Below are positions 5,848 through 11,340 of a DNA stretch of 11,340 nucleotides, piece after piece. A model generated the notes under the pieces. That model ran no database searches and was not told the origin of the DNA. It saw nothing but the letters and a program-made list of their open reading frames with translations. Every line of letters starts with the position of its first letter. Positions within the stretch are counted from its first letter, which is position 1. The DNA comes from Hyphomicrobiaceae bacterium. Its GTDB lineage: Bacteria > Pseudomonadota > Alphaproteobacteria > Rhizobiales > Hyphomicrobiaceae. The position numbers and the translations under genes are program-made. The stretch spans positions 1-11,340 of the forward strand of contig JAJFHI010000466.1 of assembly GCA_021775715.1 (NCBI GenBank), read 5' to 3'.

Positions 5848-7431
5848 TTATTGGATACGCGGAGTCTGGCGCTGTTGCAGATAGGCTGCGCGATATCGTT
5901 TGACCAGTTCGCTGGCGTTCATTGCCTGGCATGGCTGGTACGTCTTCCCGACGGCGTGGCCTGTTTGACGAACCAGCTTCGGTTTTCGTTTTGTTGGAGT
6001 TGTGGGCAGTTCGATACGGCGTGGCAACTTGCGGATGATCCGGTTCAGGCGCCTGATCGGCCCAACGGTCACGACGGGCCGTAACAGCTTCGGTCTGAGG
6101 TCACGCACAATCCGGCTTATGCGATCAGGCTTAGCTTCAACAACATCGGAAGCCATCAGGCCCCAGACTATGCCAAGCAGCAGGAAGAAGTGCCGCCAGT
6201 GATCGATATCGATGATCACGGCTTCCAGCATAATGGCAACGAGACTTGCGAAGACGATCAGAAATAATGGTTGGACGGGCGTGCGGCGCAGCGCATGGCG
6301 GAAACCAAATCCCAGTGTGCCGAACGTCAAGATCAAGAATGCGAATCCACCAAGCCAGCCATTGCTGAGGAAAAGCGTTAGGAAGGTGTTGTGGGCATTC
6401 TCGTGATGGTGGTCTGCTTCTGTAAACTCAAGCGCACCGATGCCGAAGGGGTTTTCTTGAATAAGGTCGAACGCCTTCAACTGGCCGCCGAAACGTCCTT
6501 CAGGTCCTTCGTCATATGGCTGCGTCAACGTGGTGCGTTCTGTCAGAAGGTCGCCGACCTGGTCTGTTTGAACAACACCTGCAATCAGGCCGACAAGTGC
6601 TACGGCGCCAAAAAGACTAAGTGCGATGACCTTGATGCGTTCGATATCGCGGGGTGCGAAAATAAAGAATAAGTAGAGGTAAAGTCCAACAGCGAGCGCG
6701 GCACCGATCCATGCACCGCGCGACAAGCTCAACAGGGTGGCCGCGGAAAGTATGCCTATGAATGCCAGAGATGGTACGATCATGCGCGCAGATCGTGTGA
6801 GCAAAAGGTGGACCGAGTATACGAGTGCTGGCACCAGGAACGGTCCGAAGACGTTGGGGTCTTTGAAGGTGCCGCGCGCGCGTCCGAATTTGGTAAACAA
6901 GTCTTCGGCGCCAGGAAACAGTGAAAAAATACCAACAATGCCTGCAAGTGCAGCTATCAAAGCTGCAACCAGATAGGCATTGAGAAGAAGCTCAGTGTGT
7001 TCGCGTGGTTTGTAGGCGACGAATACTGCAAACAAAATAGATGTTGCACACAGATAGAGCGTAACGACGTTGTGCTTCAGGGCAACGCCAACGTCGGTGG
7101 TAAGTGTTGTTGCAAAGAATCCTGCAGCACAGAAAACCAGAAGTAGGCACAACGGCGCGCCAAGTCCTGGCATGAAGCGTGTCAAGCCAATGGCTGGCAA
7201 AAGAATCATCAACCCAACTGTGAGCACGTCAACGGGGCCTGGTTCCGCAAACACGATCGAGCTGGTCGCGACGGCCAACCAGACAAGGAACAGGGCTGCG
7301 TAGTGAACGAAGCTTTTGGCAGAAGTGCGAGCGGGTGCGGCGGGACGGCGAGGGCCGCCGCCGTTGCGCGTGCCATAGCCGTTGTCCTTGCGACCGCCGT
7401 ACGATGTGTCAAATCTGGAAATACTATTCAT
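5848..7431 (-). CDS. O-antigen ligase / Wzy-type polymerase family membrane protein
   Basis: This inner-membrane protein has about 10-12 hydrophobic segments between residues 42 and 428 and belongs to the Wzy_C/O-antigen ligase type, which polymerises or transfers undecaprenyl-linked glycans on the periplasmic side. Family features are RARGTFKDPNVFGPFLVP (184-201), LSLSRGAWIG (234-243) and the large loop motif HENAHNTFLTLFLSNGWLG (343-361). From sequence alone ligase and polymerase cannot be told apart. The N-terminus (1-40) is rich in Gly, Arg and Pro. Unusually, about 95 residues after the last membrane segment (433-527) form a strongly basic tail. ATG 7431 has AAGG about ten bases upstream. 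It is the last gene of the cluster, 156 bases after the sugar-phosphate transferase, with a possible small ORF filling that gap. Confidence 0.88.
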   Translation of the reverse strand: MNSISRFDTSYGGRKDNGYGTRNGGGPRRPAAPARTSAKSFVHYAALFLVWLAVATSSIVFAEPGPVDVLTVGLMILLPAIGLTRFMPGLGAPLCLLLVFCAAGFFATTLTTDVGVALKHNVVTLYLCATSILFAVFVAYKPREHTELLLNAYLVAALIAALAGIVGIFSLFPGAEDLFTKFGRARGTFKDPNVFGPFLVPALVYSVHLLLTRSARMIVPSLAFIGILSAATLLSLSRGAWIGAALAVGLYLYLFFIFAPRDIERIKVIALSLFGAVALVGLIAGVVQTDQVGDLLTERTTLTQPYDEGPEGRFGGQLKAFDLIQENPFGIGALEFTEADHHHENAHNTFLTLFLSNGWLGGFAFLILTFGTLGFGFRHALRRTPVQPLFLIVFASLVAIMLEAVIIDIDHWRHFFLLLGIVWGLMASDVVEAKPDRISRIVRDLRPKLLRPVVTVGPIRRLNRIIRKLPRRIELPTTPTKRKPKLVRQTGHAVGKTYQPCQAMNASELVKRYRAAYLQQRQTPRIQ

Positions 7432-7598
7432 GACCAGTGACCTTGCACATCACGTGCCTTGGCAATCTCGATATAAGACGCGATGCTTGTGGGGGGCTGG
7501 CATGTGCACGATCCTGAGGTCGGGCCCATGGTTTCGTCTAGCAAACGAGGTTGCAGTCTTGCGGCCAGGATCAGCACCAACTTCGGTTTAGTAGGCAT
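7428..7598 (-). CDS. Possible 56-residue small protein between polysaccharide genes
   Basis: The gap between the sugar-phosphate transferase and the Wzy/ligase gene is filled exactly by an open frame. Its ATG (7598) overlaps the last codons of the upstream gene by 11 bases, and its TGA overlaps the downstream ATG as ATGA, the pattern of translationally coupled genes. The product starts MPTKPKLVLILAARLQPRLL, has a CxC (SCTCQ) and ends KARDVQGHWS. I recognise no family. The ribosome-binding site is weak (GGA close to the ATG) and third-position GC is not marked, so it may be chance. Confidence 0.3.
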   Translation of the reverse strand: MPTKPKLVLILAARLQPRLLDETMGPTSGSCTCQPPTSIASYIEIAKARDVQGHWS

Positions 7599-9120
7599 TT
7601 TCCGTCTGTAACAGAGCAAACGGGGTCTTCATCAGGATGTAGAAGTCGAGGAATACCGACCAGTTCTCGATGTAGTAAAGATCGTGCTCGACACGCTTTT
7701 CGATCTTCTCTTTGGTGTCTGTTTCGCCACGCCAGCCGTTGATCTGCGCCCAGCCCGTGATGCCTGGTTTGACCTTGTGGCGCGCAAAATAGCCATCGAC
7801 GACATCGTCATAGAGGCGGTTGGCAGCTTTGGCTTCAAGCGCATGCGGGCGCGGTCCGACAAGGGAAAGATCTCCCAATAGGACGTTCAAAAGTTGCGGC
7901 AACTCGTCGATGCTGGTTTTGCGAATGAATTGACCAATGCGTGTGACGCGCGGATCGTTGCGTGTGACCAACTTCGAGGCACTCGCGTCACACATGTCTG
8001 TGCGCATTGAGCGAAATTTGAAGATTTCGACCAGCTCATTGTTGAAGCCATAGCGCTTCTGGCGGAAGAAGACCGGGCCCGGGCTGTCCAACTTGATGAT
8101 GATTGCAACAGCTGCCATCACTGGCGCCAACAGGATGAGAGCCACCGTGGCAACGACCTTGTCGAACAGCCATTTCGCGGCAAAGCCCCAATCGGTGATT
8201 GGCTTGTCGTGCATGTCGATCATGGGAACTTTGCCAAGGCGCGAATATGTGCGCTGAGAAAATCTCAGGCTCGTGGAACGTGCTGGCACTTTGATGTCAA
8301 CCGGCAGAACGGAGATCGCTTTAATGGCGCGCGCAACACGTGTCTCAGCGCTGATCGGCAGCGCCAGGATAACAAGGTCTGTACGTGTCTTGCGGGCAAA
8401 ATCCACGAGCTGATTGAGGCCACCAAGGTGGGGATAACCGGCGCACATGTTTGGCGCGCGGTCGCCCTGACGGTCGTCGAACACGCCCGAGATACGAATG
8501 TCACCGCTGGTATCGGCCTCAAGCTGCGCGATGACATCGTGCATAACCTCGCCCGTGCCAAACACAACAGCGCGGCGAAACAGGCGGCCCTGTTTTTTCC
8601 AAGTGCTTGCAAGGCCGCCAAAAACCATCCGCGCAGCGACAAGTGAAACGGCGCCGCTGATGTACCACGACGCCAGCCAGACACGTGAGAACTCTGGACC
8701 GGCTTTGAGGAAGAACAGTGCTGCGATCAGCAAGGTAAACGCGACCGTCCAACCGAAGATGACACGTGGCATCTGCGCCAGAATGTTGGTCAATCCATTG
8801 ACGCGATAAAGGCCGAGCAACTGGAATGCGATCAGCGTCACAGCGCCGGTAAAGATGACGGCCAAGGGGTAAAATACCGTGCTGACGACGCCGGTTTCGC
8901 CAACGTAGGCGACAGCAATCACAAAGCCCAGCCCCGCGCAGATTGCAAAGTCGACGAAACGAACAGCAGCGCGAACAAGCCTGACAGGGATGAGGCTGCT
9001 CTTATTTGCGTAGTTGAAATCTGCCAGACGTGGGACGCGGTCAGATATTGCTGACAGCGCTGGGATGTTTTGGTTGGCAAAAGCGCTGGCTTGAATGGCT
9101 GCGCCGGGGTGCTTGGACAT
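7588..9120 (-). CDS. Undecaprenyl-phosphate sugar-1-phosphate transferase (polyprenyl glycosylphosphotransferase)
   Basis: This enzyme begins polysaccharide assembly by moving a sugar-1-phosphate, often glucose or galactose, from a UDP-sugar to undecaprenyl phosphate at the inner membrane. The 510-residue product has the full WcaJ/WbaP-like layout. Hydrophobic segments lie in about 52-170. A Rossmann-like CoA-binding_3 region (about 180-290) begins at AVVFGTGEV. A re-entrant hydrophobic segment (about 318-342) leads into the C-terminal bacterial sugar transferase domain. That domain has VFFRQKRYG (350-358), FKFRSMRTD (368-376), the catalytic Asp-Glu in TSIDELPQL (405-406), LVGPRPH (420-426) and KPGITGWAQINGWRG (451-465). 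ATG 9120 is chosen over TTG 9144. The sugar specificity cannot be read from sequence. It follows the glycosyltransferase gene by 108 bases. Confidence 0.94.
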   Translation of the reverse strand: MSKHPGAAIQASAFANQNIPALSAISDRVPRLADFNYANKSSLIPVRLVRAAVRFVDFAICAGLGFVIAVAYVGETGVVSTVFYPLAVIFTGAVTLIAFQLLGLYRVNGLTNILAQMPRVIFGWTVAFTLLIAALFFLKAGPEFSRVWLASWYISGAVSLVAARMVFGGLASTWKKQGRLFRRAVVFGTGEVMHDVIAQLEADTSGDIRISGVFDDRQGDRAPNMCAGYPHLGGLNQLVDFARKTRTDLVILALPISAETRVARAIKAISVLPVDIKVPARSTSLRFSQRTYSRLGKVPMIDMHDKPITDWGFAAKWLFDKVVATVALILLAPVMAAVAIIIKLDSPGPVFFRQKRYGFNNELVEIFKFRSMRTDMCDASASKLVTRNDPRVTRIGQFIRKTSIDELPQLLNVLLGDLSLVGPRPHALEAKAANRLYDDVVDGYFARHKVKPGITGWAQINGWRGETDTKEKIEKRVEHDLYYIENWSVFLDFYILMKTPFALLQTENAY

Positions 9121-9228
9121 GCGTGATCTTTTCCGCGAGAACAATTATTGATTACGGAATAGAAAGCATCGACCGTGCCAGGATGGGCGAAGTTTTAACG
9201 AGTTGGTTAGAAATGCTGCGCGTTAAGA

Positions 9229-10371
9229 TTAAGCGCGTCGGCTTTCGCCATAAAAATCAAGGATTTCATCTGTCATGCTGGCGACGGTGAAGCGTTGGTA
9301 AATTGCTTCGCGCAGTTCGTCAGCGCGTTGGCGTGCACCATCGAGGTCCTGCATGGCGACGGTCATTGCCTGTGCCAAAGTGGGAACATCGTCAGGGTTA
9401 ATCATTGGTGCGCCGGTGCCCTGCATGATTTCGGGGATCCCACCGACGTTGGTCGTGATCATCGGCATGGCGGCGGCGCCGGCTTCAAGTACAATGTATG
9501 GGAAGCTCTCTTTACGCGACGGCATGACGAGAACATTGCCAAGTGAAAATGCCTCGCGCGCCGGCATGGCCCCCAGAAATTCTGCTCGGTCTGCAAGACC
9601 AAGATCATGGGCAAGGGTTTTAAACGTATCAGCATCCGGGCCGTCACCGACGATCGCACAATGTACGCTGCTCGCTGGTGGCAGCGCGGCCAACGCCTTA
9701 AGCAGAACATCAATGCCCTTGAGTTCGCGAAGTTCACCGATAAAGACAAAGTCGGCGCTTTGATCAGCTGTATTTGGATCGCGTGTTATCGGAGCGAATT
9801 CGCTTGGATGAAGACCGTTGTGAATGACGCGTGTCGGCGCCAGATCTTTTCCGACATGGTTTTCATAGACCGTGCGGGCAAAGCTGCATTCAAAAATGAG
9901 CCCGTCCGTTGCCGAGGTTAGGGCGCGCTCTAGCGTCAGAAAGACCCTGCCTTTCAGGGAACGGGGGCCGTAATGAAGGCTGCCACCATGTGGCGTGTAA
10001 AACGTTTTGACGGGTGTGCCGCCACGTTTCAGGATGCGTCCGGCCAGCCGTGCGATAGCGCCACCCTTTGCACCGTGTCCATGCAACACGTCCAGTGATA
10101 GATTTTCAGCCAATTTTTTTGTGCTGGCGACGGCTGCGACATCACCAAGACCTGGGTTGCGGGTTATTGCTGTGCGGTGAAGGCCAAGCTCAAGTTGGTC
10201 GGCCAAGTCGGTCAATCGTTTTTCGGTGAGGCTGTCGGACGTACTGGAATCGACCAGGACGCCGACGCGGTGGCCGCGCTTGGCCTGTTCGGTTGCGACG
10301 TCCCGGACATGGCGGAACAATCCACCGACAGGTGCACGAAGGCAATGAAGGATAGCGAGACTTTGTGACAC
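9229..10371 (-). CDS. Family 4 (GT-B) glycosyltransferase
   Basis: A cytoplasmic, membrane-associated retaining glycosyltransferase that adds a sugar from a nucleotide donor to the growing lipid-linked glycan. The 380-residue product has two Rossmann-like halves. The N-terminal half has the acceptor-side glycine loop APVGGLFRHV and HGHGAKGG. The C-terminal half has VFIGELRELKGIDVLL, AIVGDGPD and the GT4 signature E-x7-E in KESFPYIVLE (Glu288 and Glu296). The start is uncertain: GTG 10371 (MSQSLAILHCLR) suits the family, while the longest frame begins at TTG 10383; ribosome-binding sites are weak. Donor and acceptor are unknown. A strong terminator separates it from the export gene upstream, so it may have its own promoter or rely on read-through. 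Confidence 0.93.
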   Translation of the reverse strand: MSQSLAILHCLRAPVGGLFRHVRDVATEQAKRGHRVGVLVDSSTSDSLTEKRLTDLADQLELGLHRTAITRNPGLGDVAAVASTKKLAENLSLDVLHGHGAKGGAIARLAGRILKRGGTPVKTFYTPHGGSLHYGPRSLKGRVFLTLERALTSATDGLIFECSFARTVYENHVGKDLAPTRVIHNGLHPSEFAPITRDPNTADQSADFVFIGELRELKGIDVLLKALAALPPASSVHCAIVGDGPDADTFKTLAHDLGLADRAEFLGAMPAREAFSLGNVLVMPSRKESFPYIVLEAGAAAMPMITTNVGGIPEIMQGTGAPMINPDDVPTLAQAMTVAMQDLDGARQRADELREAIYQRFTVASMTDEILDFYGESRRA

Positions 10372-10421
10372 AACTCGAACCAATATTTGAGACCGTTAGG
10401 TGCCACTCTACGATATGAGGA

Positions 10422-10456
10422 TTAAAAAAATGGCGGGGTGCATCAGCACTCCGCCA
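10422..10456 (-). terminator. Intrinsic terminator after the polysaccharide export gene
   Basis: Read on the minus strand, an 11-bp stem (TGGCGGAGTGC with GCACCCCGCCA, one non-Watson-Crick pair) closes a TGAT loop and is followed by seven T (10430-10424). It lies 30 bases after the export gene's stop. Stem, loop and T-run all fit a Rho-independent terminator. Confidence 0.9.
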
Positions 10457-10486
10457 TCAAATCCGGTGCCTCTTACCGTGCTGGTC

Positions 10487-11167
10487 CTAAAAGTAGCGCT
10501 CGTAAACGAACACTGTATCGCCAGGACGGACAACATAGTCAGAACCGGCTTCAACCTGTTCGACGACGCCGTTGATGCGGCGGGTGATGCGGTAAGAACG
10601 TGTGCTCGCGCGTTCGGTGTATCCGCCACCAATTGCAACGGCCGTTTCCACGGTCATGCCGGAAACATATGGGAATTGGCCGGCGGAGCGGACTTGACCC
10701 AGGATGAAGAACGGTCGGTTGATCTGAACATCAACGGTAACCTGAGGGTCGCGCACAAATTCGCGTCCCAGCAGTGCGCGTATTGTTCCTTGTACCTGAC
10801 GTGTTGTACGGCCACGGGCATTCACTGCGCCGATCAGAGGAACTGTGATCTTGCCATCGTGGCCAACGGTGTAGAGGCGTGACAGGTTTGGCTGGCCGTA
10901 AACGAAAATACGCAATTGGTCGCCGCTATCGAGGAGGTATGGGCCATCGGAATCTGCAACGGCCTGTGGACCGTTTTCGAGACTGGTCGTAATGAGTGTG
11001 GCATCGCCCCAACCGTAATCCTTGGTGGAGACAGGTTCATACACAGTCGTTGACCATTCACCTGAAGGCATTGGACGATGTATGCCACCAAAAGCAGCAT
11101 GACGGTTCGCGCAGCCGGTTAGGGTCGTGAATGCGACAAACAGAGTAAGCATTAGGCGTACAGACAT
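10487..11167 (-). CDS. Polysaccharide export outer-membrane lipoprotein (Wza/GumB-like)
   Basis: This protein belongs to the outer-membrane polysaccharide export (OPX) family that forms or supports the exit channel for capsule or exopolysaccharide. The 226-residue product has a lipoprotein signal peptide with lipobox LTGC (Cys19). The polysaccharide export domain (about 76-150) starts at YLLDSGDQLRIFVYGQPNLS and includes GKITVPLIG and RDPQVTVDV. A SLBB-type segment (about 152-200) has FFILGQVRSAGQFPYVSGMT. It is short for the family (E. coli Wza is about 380), closer to single-SLBB forms. ATG 11167 has GAGG nine bases upstream; the longer frame begins at TTG 11182. It has its own terminator. 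No Wzc-like chain-length partner is in the window. Confidence 0.93.
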   Translation of the reverse strand: MSVRLMLTLFVAFTTLTGCANRHAAFGGIHRPMPSGEWSTTVYEPVSTKDYGWGDATLITTSLENGPQAVADSDGPYLLDSGDQLRIFVYGQPNLSRLYTVGHDGKITVPLIGAVNARGRTTRQVQGTIRALLGREFVRDPQVTVDVQINRPFFILGQVRSAGQFPYVSGMTVETAVAIGGGYTERASTRSYRITRRINGVVEQVEAGSDYVVRPGDTVFVYERYF

Positions 11168-11285
11168 AGTACCAATCCTCAAGAGACACGTTGACTGGAG
11201 CCCATTAGAGGCGTTGAAGGTTAAAAAATGCTGAGTACGCGTTTTTTTTTGAGACAGTTAAGGGATTCATAACCGGCACTCGTTT

Positions 11286-11317
11286 TAATTCGAGGCACGA
11301 ATTAGGTCTCAATTGAG
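11286..11317. promoter_or_regulatory. Two adjacent palindromes upstream of the export gene
   Basis: TAATTCG (11286-11292) and CGAATTA (11298-11304) form a perfect 7-bp inverted repeat with a 5-base centre. Three bases on lies the perfect 10-bp palindrome CTCAATTGAG (11308-11317). Both are 119-150 bases before ATG 11167, in the stretch expected to hold the promoter. They could be operator sites, but no known regulator's box is recognised. Confidence 0.35.
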
Positions 11318-11340
11318 CGGTCCCATGCGCAACCCAAATC

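Noticed and set aside
7588..9120. Long plus-strand frames antisense to the sugar-phosphate transferase and glycosyltransferase
   Set aside because: They mirror strongly conserved genes on the minus strand and show no recognisable protein features.
11242..11250. Run of nine T upstream of the export gene as a phase-variation tract
   Set aside because: It is 75 bases before the start codon, outside any coding frame, and not placed between clear -35 and -10 boxes.
1..11340. CRISPR array or tandem repeats
   Set aside because: No regularly spaced repeated unit was seen on reading the window.

Overview
The window looks like a chromosomal segment of an alphaproteobacterium, most likely of the order Rhizobiales/Hyphomicrobiales. 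The gene order fabH - ihfA - MerR-type regulator - tRNA-Pro is typical of that class, and the protein sequences fit it. I cannot name a genus from sequence alone.

Layout. (1) 1-2277, plus strand, core genes: the 3' part of fabH (3-oxoacyl-ACP synthase III), ihfA (integration host factor alpha), a MerR-type regulator with a low-complexity tail, then tRNA-Pro(GGG). (2) 2487-4601: a block bounded by inward-facing 19-bp inverted repeats (18/19 identical, outer end TGACCTGCCCC). Nearly all of it is a three-gene minus-strand operon. Two small exported Cys-containing proteins resemble each other around a shared Gly/Asp/Cys segment, and they are followed by a SCO1/SenC-type copper or thiol protein. 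Successive reading frames touch or overlap as GTGA and ATGA. No transposase lies between the repeats. Short protein-like fragments, possibly remnants of one interrupted gene, lie just outside both repeats. (3) 4640-5582, plus strand: a good sigma70-type promoter candidate and a hydroxypyruvate-isomerase (hyi) gene. (4) 5848-11167, minus strand: an exopolysaccharide or surface-polysaccharide cluster. In transcription order it holds an outer-membrane polysaccharide export lipoprotein, a strong intrinsic terminator, a family-4 glycosyltransferase, an undecaprenyl-phosphate sugar-1-phosphate transferase, a possible 56-codon small ORF, and an O-antigen ligase/Wzy-like membrane protein with a long basic tail.

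How they work together. In region 4 the sugar-phosphate transferase would load the first sugar onto undecaprenyl phosphate, the glycosyltransferase would extend it, the Wzy/WaaL-like protein would polymerise or ligate it, and the export lipoprotein would form part of the outer-membrane exit. In region 2 the three exported proteins probably act together in the periplasm, plausibly in copper or thiol handling. The function of the two small ones is unknown to me, and this block is the most interesting part of the window. Starts were chosen by ribosome-binding site, signal peptide and family alignment; several of the longest possible frames begin with TTG and were shortened.
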